A stretch of DNA of 64,000 nt from assembly GCA_033002965.1 (NCBI GenBank), contig JAURVB010013809.1, positions 1 to 64,000 on the forward strand, read 5' to 3'. Within the stretch, counting starts at the first letter, position 1; each line of letters begins with the position of its first letter. Under the pieces are notes generated by a model. That model was given only the letters and a program-made list of their open reading frames with translations. It did not search any database and had not been told where the DNA came from. This document shows, piece by piece, positions 12,561 to 23,166 of this stretch. The position numbers were made by a program, and so were the translations under genes. Origin of the DNA: Piper betle (lineage: Eukaryota > Streptophyta > Magnoliopsida > Piperales > Piperaceae).

Positions 12561-13614
12561 AAATTTTGTTGAAGAGTAAATATGAAGGTAATTTATATTT
12601 TATATGCATGCCTTTTTTTAATATTTTTTAACATATGTTCTTCGCTTACTACTATATTTTTTACTTGTAGAGAAACAAATAAGTTCATCATCAAATTTTT
12701 TAAAACAATGAATATTAAAGAATGAGAATACATTGATGATTGTGTCTATAATGAGCATGTGAGAAGGTTATATTTAGTTTCTACTCTTTTAATATTTGTA
12801 AAAGATTTCTACAAGTAATTAACTTTTTTGTATATTTTTTCAAGTAAGTGATCTACAATGGATGAAAAATCAACTACTAGAATATTTGTCTTTGAAGTAT
12901 ATGTAATATTGGATTACAATTTGATGTTAAAGATTACTTTAAAGCTTCTATACATCGATTATCTTTTGTTTGACTTGGAAATATATACGAGCTAAATTTT
13001 AAAAATTTAGTGAACTATGATACTAATTGAGGGCATTTTAACTATATAGTAAGTGGTTTGATATAATTGTTGATGTGAATGTACTGTTCTAAATTCCTAA
13101 ATTTGAGGATGAATTTTATCTTTTTTTCTATGTAAGTCATTTTTTGTTATTTTAGATATTAAATATCAATTTAATATATAAACTTTATTAATTTTAATGT
13201 ATATCATGATTTAAAATTTTTATAGAACATAATATTAGCCTCACAAATGTTGAAGACATTATGTTATTGATATAAAATATCAAATACTCGGTAGTCATTC
13301 AGTTGGACAAAGAAACGTCTATGTTTAGTTTATTTTTATTCGATCAAATTCGGTAGGTCAAATTCAGTCATGCTTCGGACTTCGGTCGTACCCAGTGATT
13401 TGGACATTTGTGCCCACCCTCGATGAAATACTAACTATCAATAAAGTTGTTAAAGACAATGTAGATATTAGTTCATCTTGCCCATTACCACCTACACTAC
13501 CTACTAGTACACAACAAAGAACGAGCAAGTAAGACCGGATTGATTCAAACTCTCCTCCAAGGAACGTGGGTTTTTTACAATAAATTATAGAATCTAAATG
13601 TTTTTATTGCATTT

Positions 13615-13940
13615 AAGATTCAATACTTTGATGAAGCTATAAAGCATGAAGAATGGGTGCAAGCTATGGATGAAGAAATGAAGATGCTTGAAAAGAATCA
13701 AACATGGGAGCTTGTTGAAAAACCAAAAGGTAAAGATGTAATTGGCTTGGAATGAGTGTACAAGACCAAATTTAATGAGTACAGATCAATTCAAAAATAC
13801 AAGGTAAAATTGGTTGCAAAAAGATATTCTAAACAACATAGGATTGACTTCAATGAAACTTTTGCACCAGTTGTGATGATGGAAATAATTAGAACTGTGC
13901 TAGTTATTGCAACTCAATTGAAGTTACAAGTGTTTTAGCT
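13615..13940 (+). pseudogene. copia reverse transcriptase, N-terminal part
   Basis: The plus-strand reading gives EEWVQAMDEEMKMLEKNQTW, ELVEKPKGKDVIGLE, then a stop where the family has Trp-Val-Tyr (the codon TGG has become TGA), then YKTKFNEYRSIQKYKVKLVA and IDFNETFAPVVMMEIIRTVL. This is the start of the RVT_2 domain of copia reverse transcriptases. The gene is disabled by the stop and by later frameshifts. It continues the integrase fragment that ends at 8765. Confidence 0.85.
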
Positions 13941-14159
13941 TTCTTGAATGATGAATTAAAAGAATAGGTATATGTGAAGCAACCTTGATGATATGTGATT
14001 GAAGGATAAGAAAACAAGGTGTACAAATTGAAGAAAGCTCTAAATAGCCTAAAATAAGCACTTAGAGGATGGAATAACAAGATTAATAACTACTTAAAGA
14101 AGAATGGATTTTAGAGAAGCTCAAATGAGCCCTCACTTAATGTAAAGATAGAAGGTAAC

Positions 14160-14365
14160 AAGTTCCTCATGTTTTGCTTATACGTTGATGATTTGATACA
14201 TGCTAGCAATTGTGATAAGATGTTGATTGATTTTTAAAATGTCACTATGAAAGAGTATGAAATGAAGGATTTGGTTGATGATTTGCTATATGCTAGCAAT
14301 TGTGATAAGATGTTGATCGATTTAAAAAATGCCATAATGAAAGAGCAAGAGATGAATGATTTGAG
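14160..14365 (+). pseudogene. copia RT active-site region with 90-bp tandem duplication
   Basis: The reading FLMFCLYVDDLIHASNCDKM contains the RT catalytic YVDD box. Exactly 90 bp (30 codons) later a second version begins, with VDDLLYASNCDKM (14274 onward against 14184 onward). The unit includes the Asp-Asp catalytic pair and the MKEYEMKDL segment. A stop lies in the first copy (TTTTAA near 14232). The duplication is nearly in phase, so it arose in the DNA as a tandem duplication, probably after the element died. Confidence 0.8.
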
Positions 14366-15175
14366 CTTATGAGATATTTTATTAGCATTCAAGTGAAACA
14401 AAAGCTAGGTGGGATTTTCATTTCTAAAAAGACATATGCTGATGATTTGTTGAAAAGGTTTAACATGTCAAATTGCAAGCATATGTCTACACCTATGGGT
14501 ACTATGAATGAAAAATTAAAAAGAGATAATAATGATGAATTGGCCAACAAGCAAATGTGTAGAAGTTTAGTTAGATCTTTTGTGCATGTAATTAATGTAT
14601 TTCAATGTATATGGACAAGCCTAGCAAATCTTATTCGATGGCCAATATGAGAATAATAAAGGTATGTGAAAGGAACCAAAAATTGTGGTCTGACATATGA
14701 AGTTGAGAATTTGGCTAAGTAGATTGGATATTAAGATAGTGATTGGGTTGATTGCCAAGATGATAGGAAGAGTACATCGGGATATATTTTTACCTTGAGA
14801 AGTAAAGTTATATCACAATCTTCTAAGAAGTATATGGCAATTACATTAACTTCATGTGAAACCGAGTATATTTCCATCACAAGTGCGGCGTGTGAAGCTA
14901 TTTGGATAAAGAAAATTTTCAAAGATTTTTTTATTAACTAAATTTCATCTTCTTCAACAAGTTTTCTAATAAAATGATGTTTTGTGATAACATCTCCACT
15001 ATTGAAATGAATAAAAGTCTCGTCTTTCATGCTAGGTTGAAACATATTATATTAAAACATCATTTTATTAGAAAACTTGTTGAAGAAGATGAAATTTAGT
15101 TAAATTTCATCAATACCAAGGAACAAATGGCTGATGTTTTCATGAAAGCTCTAAATTAAGACAAATTTGAATAAT
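14366..15175 (+). pseudogene. copia RT thumb and RNase H remnant
   Basis: The stretch 14400-14660 reads GGIFISKKTYADDLLKRFNM and then NCKHMSTPMGT, the conserved copia segment after the YVDD box. 14740-14930 reads as the RNase H core (DWVDCQDDRKSTSGYIFTL, then SSKKYMAI and CETEYISITSAACEAIWIKK). 15050-15160 reads HHFIRKLVEEDEI and NTKEQMADVFMKALN, the end of copia pol. The coding order is interrupted by a reversed extra copy of the EEDEI segment (14936-14983). There are stops and frameshifts throughout. Confidence 0.8.
14936..15101. repeat. Perfect 48-bp inverted repeat
   Basis: The arm at 14936-14983 is the exact reverse complement of 15054-15101, with a 70-bp spacer. The right arm is the authentic coding copy of the copia RNase H end (HHFIRKLVEEDEI). 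The left arm is a reversed duplicate of it. Confidence 0.9.
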
Positions 15176-15211
15176 TTAGAAAGATGATGAAAATTACAAA
15201 TTACGCGGGGG

Positions 15212-15510
15212 TGTTAAAAAAAGATAGTATTTTGTAATTTTGTGACTAATGACATGCATTGTAATAAGTAGAAAGTTTGGGGGCAAATAGATACTAATGC
15301 CCACCTTCCCTAAACTGTATAACCAAGAGTCATCTTTTAAGAACCGTAGCAAAATAGTAAAATGAAGAAAACAGGGACTCCTCCCCTTCTAACTTTGGCT
15401 ATTTTTTAATACATGCTCTACCTACCTTGCTCCTCCACAACATTGAGAAGAAGATGCCTTGGCACTTGTACCCTAGAGGAAATTTCTATCATCAAACTTA
15501 CCTACTATTA
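15212..15510 (+). mobile_element. Likely copia 3' LTR
   Basis: Directly after the end of copia pol there is a purine-rich tract (GCGGGGG, about 15204-15210), then TGTTAAAAAAAG, a usual plant copia LTR start. The segment to about 15510 has the size and composition of a short copia LTR. The 5' LTR is absent from the window, so the far end is a guess. Confidence 0.5.
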
Positions 15511-15716
15511 TTGGATATATCTATATCTGTATTTATATCTTTTATGATAGATATAATAAGAGAGTGAATTTTGACAAGTGTCCTCAATCAACAAGGGATT
15601 AGCAAATGGCATAATTTGATTGGCTGATATAATTAAAAATTATTTACATATTTTATAAGATCAATGATCTATATCTCTTAATTGACGATCTAACTATATC
15701 ATAAACGTATTAAAAG

Positions 15717-15759
<43 letters not shown>

Positions 15760-15864
15760 TAACATATATCACCTTAATAACGTTTATAAATTAAAAGATA
15801 GATCTATATCTCTTAATTAAGGATCTAATTATATCATAACACATTATAAGTCGATCATCTTATT
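15511..15864. repeat. AT-rich spacer with (AT)n microsatellite
   Basis: No gene is seen. A perfect (AT)n run covers about 15719-15758. Before and after it, short sequences of the type 'tatatctcttaattgacgatctaactatatcataa' are repeated (about 15672 and 15810). Confidence 0.7.
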
Positions 15865-16320
15865 GGGTTTATCCCACATCGGTCGCGGATGATGTTGGTG
15901 ACTTGTATATAATAAGCTAATGGGAAAACCTTGTTCCTTAAGTTAATTTTTGGATTAAGAGAGGCCTGTGACACCTATTGCAAATCCCTTTTGGAGGTCT
16001 AAAAGGCCCACCAGTGGTATCAGAGCTTGGTTGGGGGGCGTAAGGGCCCAAGAAGTGGTATCAAAGCCAAGTTATGATCTTGGGAGATTACGATCTTGAG
16101 AGATTTGGTATTATCAGATGATGATAGCATAGTTTCGGGGTCACCCGATGTGTGAAGAGGAGTTATTAGGTTTATCCCACATCGGTCATGGATGATGTTG
16201 GTGACTTGTTGAGTTAATTTTTGAATTAAGAGAGGCATGTGAAACTTATTGCAAATCCCTTTTGGGGGCCCAAAGGGCCCACCAATAGTATCAGAGCTTA
16301 CTTGGGGGCCCAAAGGGCCC
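15865..16320 (+). mobile_element. TRIM-like element with tRNA-iMet primer-binding site
   Basis: Two similar segments (about 15865-16014 and 16163-16285) start with 'ttattgggtttatcccacatcggtc' and end with 'aaaggcccacca'. The first is followed by TGGTATCAGAGC (16015-16026), a perfect complement to the 3' end of initiator-methionine tRNA, as used by plant retrotransposons. A purine tract (GTGTGAAGAGGAG, about 16151-16163) precedes the second segment. This is the layout LTR, primer-binding site, short non-coding middle, polypurine tract, LTR of a terminal-repeat retrotransposon in miniature. A further altered PBS (GTATCAGAGC) follows the second segment, so a tandem duplication is also possible. 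Confidence 0.55.
16015..16026 (+). promoter_or_regulatory. Primer-binding site, tRNA-iMet type
   Basis: TGGTATCAGAGC lies right after the first terminal repeat of the TRIM-like unit and matches the standard plant copia/TRIM initiator-tRNA primer site at all 12 positions. Confidence 0.75.
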
Positions 16321-16417
16321 AAGACATCTTAATAATCTAACAAATAAAAGATTATAAGATTATCAAAAAATCTTTATAAAAGATTAGAATTGATAAAGAT
16401 TATAATATTATTGAAAA

Positions 16418-17904
16418 TATAAAACCCCAACTTCGAGTTACGGTTTTACCCGTTTGTAATTTTTCCCTGGTTCAGGTCAATATGAAGTTGGTTCAAATGA
16501 GCTCGAGTCGGGTTAGTTTTTAGACTATAAGTCTGGACCCAAATGGTCGTCTTAGCATGTTATAGTGGCTGAGTATTCCCGACATCCATATGATAGTTTC
16601 AGTTATGATTATGGAGAACATGAGTTATTAATGTATACATGAGGTTTACATATGATTTTAATAAGTTAACCAGGGTTTTAGGCCTACATCTATGCCATTG
16701 TAGCGTTTAGTATCCGTTTTGGATTTTCAGGGTATTTTATTTACATGCATCATAGGGATTTTTGATCATCGAATTGTGCCCCTGTAGGCCTAACTTGATT
16801 GAGTTCATGGTTTGAGGCTCATTTAGCCTTCTTGCCTCGATTCCTGCCTATAGAGTTACTTTTAGGATTCGAGTCATTTTGACTTTGGACAGTCTTAAAC
16901 CAAGCTTTCAGTCCATATACATATTACATATTCCCATAGGTAGGCCCTACTAGACCACAAGTTGTCGAACGCTCTATATGTGCCATGTGGCAAGATCTAA
17001 GTTATCTATCTAAGCCCTAGTTTTACCATGCTATTTTTCAGAGACTTCCCATGATTTTTAGAGTTACATCCCTAGCGTCACCGCCACTTTGGCTACTTAC
17101 CGAAGAGACCCCAGCCCTCCTCCGAACACCAAATCCGTAATCGACACCGGCCACTGATTTCTTATCACTGTTCATCACCGCCACCCACTACCACCTTTCG
17201 GGCCATTTTCCGGCACTGGGGAGTGTCTTCCAGCGAAGCCAACCTCCCAAACAGCTTCCCTTGTTGAGATCTTCCTTTTGAGATCAACACCGACCTCTGT
17301 CATGGCTGCAATCGCCGCCAGTGACTTGCACTTGCTTAGTGTCGCTCTCTATTATTTCCGTCCATTTTTCAACTAGCCACCAGGTAGACAGCACCGACCG
17401 TCAGCATGGATAGTTTCCTCACTCGACGACCGATTTTTGAAACCACCCATGACCATCACCGCGGCCATGATTGCTGCCGGCGACATCATCGACTCCTGTC
17501 GTGATACCACCCCTTTCCTACCGATTTCAAGCCAACTGATGGCCGGACCTTGCCAATCACCACCAGCATCACGTTCCCCATCCTCTCCTCTGTCGATCCT
17601 CACAGGTGGCAACCTCCACCGTACCGCATCACCGTTTTCTGGTAACGTGCACCAGCTGCCCACCATGTGACCTGTTTGCTCGTTTTGTGTTCGCTACCCA
17701 CATTATGTCCGCCTAGTCATTCCTGAGTCCGCCAATCAAGCTCATGTCCGTGTCCATGTCTATCTATTCAGACCAGCCCAACCAACCTTGCCCAACAGTT
17801 TATTTAACCTAGACCAAGTTAACTCAACCCAACTCGTTTTAGTTTAGCTTAGTTGACTCTGGTTTAGTTATTTTTTGACCGTTTTCACCCATTGGGGTGT
17901 TACA
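16418..17904 (+). mobile_element. Family-A LTR, plus orientation, internally deleted
   Basis: It starts TATAAAACCCC (altered from TGTAAAACCCC) and ends GGGGTGTTACA. Its first part is the reverse complement of the right part of the LTR at 9153-12163: 'gaggctcatttagccttcttgcctcgattcctgcctatag' near 16815 matches about 11725-11775. It is half the usual length and lacks the AT-rich AAAT tract and the remainder of that LTR. The GC-rich part (17080-17700) gives chance frames on both strands. No target duplication is evident. Confidence 0.65.
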
Positions 17905-20795
17905 ACAAATCTTTTATAAAAAACAAAGGTGCCGGGAGTAGAATGTGCCCTGAAATTTTGATCTTAAAATCAAATTAAAAAACAAGGATTATACTTATCC
18001 AAGGTATATTAACCTTTTATTTAATTATAATATTTCTTTTTAGAAAAATTATAGAATAATATTAATAAATTTTTTTATTAAATCCCATTCAACTAATACA
18101 TGGATTTTTGTCAAAGCTTGCAAAGAAAATATATAATCAAATATTAATTTGAGTTATATTTGTATTTTAAATTGATTTAAATTCTTTGAAATATATGAAA
18201 TTCAAACAAAGAAATTTATTTCAAAATAGTTAATTCGTATTTCAACGAGGGAATCAATTAATGTAATTTGAATTCATTATTTTTAAAAGTATAATTAAAT
18301 AATTTTAAAATATATATAATTCAAATAAAATGAATTTTTCTAATAATTAGTAGAAAAGATGATCCTTGTTGGAGAGTATAATCAATACATAAAATATTAA
18401 ATTAATTAAAAATTCAAAAAATAATAAAAATTTTTCCAAGTGTAATTAAAATACACTAATTTTTTTACTTATTTAAAATGTATCGTTTTTATATAAAGAT
18501 TATAACATACTTTTACTAAGGTTTATAATCGAATCCAAAATTAACTAATTATATGTAGATTTTTATAAAACTTGCAATGCCCAATGTCTCAGGAGTGTTT
18601 GTATAAAAAAGTTCCATTTAAAAAGGATTATATTTTAATAAAAATAATACATACAAAATACAGGATAAAATATAAATAAATTAAATTAAATTAAGTATAA
18701 TTTTATATGTATTGTATTAGTAGAAAATAGTCTCATAGTTTGTACTAGATAAATAATATAAAAAGAAGATAATGATAATTAATTATAATTAATTTATATG
18801 AAAATGATGAAATTTTTTGAAAATATAATCAACACATTAAACAATAAGAAATGTAAATCTCACGCAAAAATAATTTTAGATATGGTAACAGGTCAGGTGC
18901 ATAATATAAAAAGGAGATGATGATAGTGAATTATAGTTAATTTATAAACTTAAAAGATTAAAAGAATAGTAATTAAAAAATATAATCATATATATATATA
19001 TATATTTATATAATAATAATAATAATAATTTAAAATTTTTCCATGATATCTACATTTTTTTATAAAATACAATCTTTTCAAATAAACTATCTATTTTTCC
19101 AACTTTATCGAATTAGTAATTTTATTAAATAAAAAATTCTTAAAATAATAATAAATAATTATAAGTAATAACTTATTAATAAGAAATTCCTAAAATAATT
19201 ATAATTCTGGAAATAATGATAAAAAAGCCAAGATTTTTAGAATTTATATAAATTTTTTTTTCAAATAAACTACATACTTTCTCAACTTTAATGAATCGAA
19301 ATTTTTTAATTAAAAAATTCCGATAATAATAAAAAATAAGTCTGCTTATCAACTACTATTTTTCAGCTTTGTTAGATTTGTAACTTATTTAATTTAAAAT
19401 TTTCAAAAAATAAGAAGTAATTTTGGTAAATGTCTTTCAACTAGACTATAGTTATGTTTACCTAGGATGTTCTAACTTTTATTTCATTAGAATGTATCAT
19501 TTTAAAAAAATAAAATATAATATTAATATGGTTTAAAATTTAATCCAATTCAACTAATATATAGATTCATGTCAAAACATTAAAAGAAAATATATGATCG
19601 AATTTAATTTGAGTTAATTGTATTTTAGATGATTTAAATTCTTTGAAATGTGGAAATTCAAAGAAAGTACGTCACTTGAGTAGAGTTGATTTGAATTGTA
19701 ATAAGAGTATGAATATTTATAATATAAATAAATTAGTGTTTTACAAAAGAATAATAAAATACAAAAAGCAATATAAATCTGTGTAACATCTTATTAAATG
19801 CGTGAAATTCACACAAAGTAAACTTTTTTTAAAATTTCATTGGAAAAAACAATATTTAATTGTAATTGAGAGTCTTATCCATACATAAAATATTTAATTA
19901 ATTAAAATTTAATTCCAATAATAATAAAAAATGATTTTTTCATGTGTAATTCGACTATATGATAATTTTTTGTTTAATTAGAATATATTATTTTTATATA
20001 TGAATTATAATGTAATGTTGATGAGGTTTATAGTTCAATTAAAATTTAACAAATGTACATTCATTTTTCAAAGCTTACAAATAAAATATATAATTGAATT
20101 TTAAGTCAAATACGATTATATTTTAAGTTGATTTAAATTTTTAAAAAGTATAAAACTAAATAAAATTTAATCAATTAATCATAGTTATTTTGTATTCTAA
20201 CATAACTATGAATATTCAGATTAAAATACATTAAGTTTCTAAAATTTATAATAAAATGTAAAAATGGTATAGAAAAATATAATTTATAAAACGATTATAC
20301 TTTTTATAAAAAAATATCTATATAAAAATACATGATATAATGTTAATGAATTTAATTAAGTTGTAAATATAATTTCATATATATTATATAAGTAAAAAAT
20401 AGTGTCATGTTTGATAACGGGTAAGTACATAATATAGAAAGAAGAAGATTATAATCAATTATAATTAGCTGATGAAATAATTTTAAAAGAGAAAAGATGA
20501 TATTAAGTTGAAAAATATAAGTAACATATAAAATAAAAAGATATCAATCTCGCGCAAAAACTAAATAATATTAGAAAACAATAGTTTCAAACTTCAATGA
20601 TGCTTGATGGAACTTGATCACCGAGTCTTATAACAAAAAGCAAAATGCATAACGACATCTTACAACATAAAATGCTATATCGAACAATTGCTTGGGTGGA
20701 TCAAATATTGGAAAATTGCAAGGGAATTGTTTCCGCCATTTCAGTTTTTTTGCCTTATTTTTTATCTGAAGCGAAGTAAAAGAACAGAGAGGTCA
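17905..20795. repeat. AT-rich gene-free DNA with degenerate tandem-like repeats
   Basis: No coding sequence is supported. A degenerate unit of the type 'tttaatccaattcaactaatatatagattcatgtcaaa...gatttaaattctttgaaat' recurs at about 18080-18200, 18520-18570, 19540-19660 and 20035-20140. A second unit ('ataatataaaaagaagataatgataattaattataatt') recurs at about 18748, 18900 and 20430. The stretch ends at the stop codon of the minus-strand gene. Confidence 0.6.
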
Positions 20796-23166
20796 CTAGA
20801 CAGTCATATATCTAAGAATAGCCGATCGAATTTTCTCCATGAATTCAGCTGCTTGTTTCTACAATATACCAAATAAATATGTTTCAAAAAAATTTTAAAA
20901 ATAAAAAATAATAAAGATAAAAGAATAAATTTTAAAATGAGCCAGTTACCTGGTCAGATCTATGTGCACTGGCTATGTTTTCATCCAAAACAGTTAACAA
21001 GGGTTTATTAATTTCATTTCTCTCAACCATTTCCAGTAACTGTTCATACAAAGAGAAACATTTAATTAGTCAGTTTTCATTTGTTTTAAAATAAATAAAA
21101 TGGTGATCTAAATGAGCACTATACCGTGGCTTTTTTATCCTTTGCTTGGAATATTTTGGCTAGCCTCTCCTTTGCTAAAACCAGGTCTTCTTGCATCTTA
21201 TCATATGCCTCTGTAGTTCATAAAATATAATTCAAATATATGACCAAAGATAAAAGCTCAAAAGTCAAAAAATTGATATTGGTATTTGATTAACAAACCA
21301 GTTCCTTCCTGGAGAACCTTTTGCATTGCTTCTAGTTCTATTAGTCTGTCTTCCATATCCTGCAAAAGCATTCAGTACAAACGCAAATCAATAAATCTTC
21401 TTGCTTCCCAACATTTTCAAGTTGCAAGTATCAACCAGATGCAGGACTAACCTTGTTCCTTGTTACAGCAAATCTAAGCTCCCCTAATTCAAATTGTAGA
21501 TGGCCGAAAAACTCTTTAGTTAATCTGAAAATTAGTATTATCAGAGCAAAATTCTTCATACAAACCTTTATTTCCACTCACCAATCTGTCAACTTGTCCA
21601 ACTACGTCTTAACAAAACTAAGAATGATACATAAAAATACACAAAGATAAGTACAAGCAGGCTAACTCATGTATGAACATACATGCAAGATTGATTGGAT
21701 ACCCAGAAACTACCTATTCGTTCGTGTTTTTATGATTCTCCTAACAATCACAATAAAGACAGCTTACCAATGATTATCAATTCATTATCCTAGTTTCATC
21801 ATTTGATGTCAAGAAAGACATCTAGCCATTCAAAACTTTGTCATTTATGATGACATGGATCCTAACTAGTTTAGGATATATGTTCATAACACCCTTGTGT
21901 ATTAAGGTATAAAAAATTTAAAAAAGAAGAAGGAGAAGGAGAAGAAGATCCACAAACGCCCACAAAATCTAATTTTTTTGCTTTATTAATCTTATCGTGC
22001 TAGGTAATACATAATTTGTTTAAACAAATATATGATTAAAAGTCAAATTTATGTTAGGATTTTATACCTTAGGAAGACCGAGAGAAGAAGATTTGCATTA
22101 TACTATCGCATGGATGAATTGTTCAAAGTAACAATGTCTAAGATAATTATATGTGTATTTAGGTTGTGAATAATCAGTTCTTTTCTATTTACTATTAAGG
22201 ATTGTGACTAAATTTTTGATTTGGAAGGTGCCACCTACCATCCTATTCAATTGCATCAAATTAATTGGTTATGCATGTGAATTTGCATATTAAAATTTAC
22301 ACTAAGGTTCGCTTAGTTAGCATGGAAAAAAATAGAAAATCTATGAAATATATACATATAAATGGTAATTTATGACATTGAACTTTCATTAAAAAATTAG
22401 TTATTTTTAGATTTTTTTATAATTAAATATCATTAAGACTTCCACCAAGTGATGTCTGCAAAATTTCTTATAGAAAATAGAAGGAATAAAAAGGAGATAA
22501 TTATTTGATAAAAAGATTTTACATCATAACTGACTCAAAGTTATATTATAACTTTTTTAGTTTATAATCCCATTTTCCATGTCAACGACAAAGAAAAGGG
22601 TATTGGGAAGTAGGAAAGAACCTGGGTCGGAGCCTCGCAATCTCATACTCGAGCTCTCCGGCCTCGGTGTCAAGGAAATACTCGACCAAACCATCGTTCT
22701 TCTCCGGGATCACTCTAGACTGCGCAGCAGCTCAATCCATCAAACAAACAAAACCAATCAAGCAACGTTTTTCAATCTTGCTCCAAATTAAAAGAGAGAT
22801 TGTTTTCAGTCATGACGGCTTGCCTCTCTGAGCTTCCTCTTTCTCTCCTTCTCATCACGGACTTGTTTCTGGTAAGCCTCCCGGGCGTCGGCGTCCTTCT
22901 CCAACCGTCGCTTGAACTCCAACCTTGCAATGTGGCCGGACTGCGGCGGCCCGAGGATGCCATCCGGGTCCTTGCCATGGTCATGGAGGAGGTCAGAGAG
23001 TTGAGCAAAAGAGCTAGTGGAGGCAGATATAGGAGGGAGAGATGGAGTTAAGAGTTTGTACCCAACCGACGCATGAGATTCTGGTGGTGGGTTGTGAAGG
23101 ACAGGTTCGTTGAGTGGATGGCGTTCTGCGAATTAAGCTCAAGCTGCCCGTGTTGAGGGCAGCCAT
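20796..23166 (-). CDS. Plastid-type coiled-coil protein, seven exons, one frameshift in exon 1
   Basis: Exons (minus strand): 23166-22824, 22719-22622, 21524-21452, 21359-21299, 21210-21125, 21039-20950, 20858-20796. All phases join, giving 814 nt: 270 codons plus stop plus one extra base. The ATG at 23164-23166 opens MAALNTGSLSLIRR, a typical plastid transit peptide, but that frame stops at 23014. The frame that continues (SASTSSFAQLSDLLHDHG..., GPPQSGHIARLEFKRRLEKD, KERKRKLRE) is offset by one base, open from 23132 and without its own ATG. Later exons read SRVIPEKNDGLVEYFLDTEA, LTKEFFGHLQFELGELRF, DMEDRLIELEAMQKVLQEG, EAYDKMQEDLVLAKERLAKI, LLEMVERNEINKPLLTVLDE and KQAAEFMEKIRSAILRYMTV before the stop. 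The middle is charged and heptad-rich. Intron 1 is best read as GC-AG (GAG|GCAAGC ... GCGCAG|TCT); the others are GT-AG. I recognise it as a plant-specific plastid family (perhaps the group annotated 'endoribonuclease E-like', from memory) but cannot name a function. It is either a recent pseudogene or a gene with an assembly or start-site problem. Confidence 0.8.
22720..22823 (-). other. Probable GC-AG intron (intron 1)
   Basis: Of the possible junctions between exon 1 and exon 2, only the GC donor (exon end GAG, then GCAAGC) with acceptor GCGCAG keeps the frame and gives KLRE-SRVIPEK. The nearest GT (GTCATG at about 22815) is a poor donor and would need a different acceptor. The intron is 104 nt and T-rich toward its 3' end. 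Confidence 0.6.

Larger units (their letters stand above)
8766..13429 (+). mobile_element. hAT transposon nested in copia, with 8-bp TSD
   Basis: The element runs from 8774 to 13421. Its ends form a short inverted repeat (AAGGGGTGGGC at the left; GAGGGTGGGC read inward at the right). Flanking 8-bp target duplications are GATGAAAC (8766-8773) and GATGAAAT (13422-13429), the length expected for hAT elements. On the plus strand near 12340-12560 lies a decayed C-terminal dimerisation domain (FDILSWWRLN motif at about 12368). The rest of the transposase is gone. A chromovirus solo LTR (9153-12163) sits inside, leaving only about 1.6 kb of the element's own sequence. Confidence 0.75.
8405..15510 (+). 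mobile_element. Dead Ty1/copia retrotransposon, 5'-truncated and interrupted
   Basis: Pieces of one copia pol gene lie in order on the plus strand: integrase C-terminal part (8413-8765), RT start (13615-13940), RT active-site region (14160-14400), RNase H (14400-15160), and then a purine-rich tract and the start of a 3' LTR (TGTTAAAAAAAG at about 15212). The integrase part is cut at 8766 by a hAT element and resumes at 13422. Gag, protease and the first half of integrase are missing. There are many stops and frameshifts, so the element cannot move by itself. Confidence 0.8.

Noticed and set aside
17373..17670. Opposed 97- and 77-codon frames
   Set aside because: Same LTR GC-block effect; no recognisable protein.
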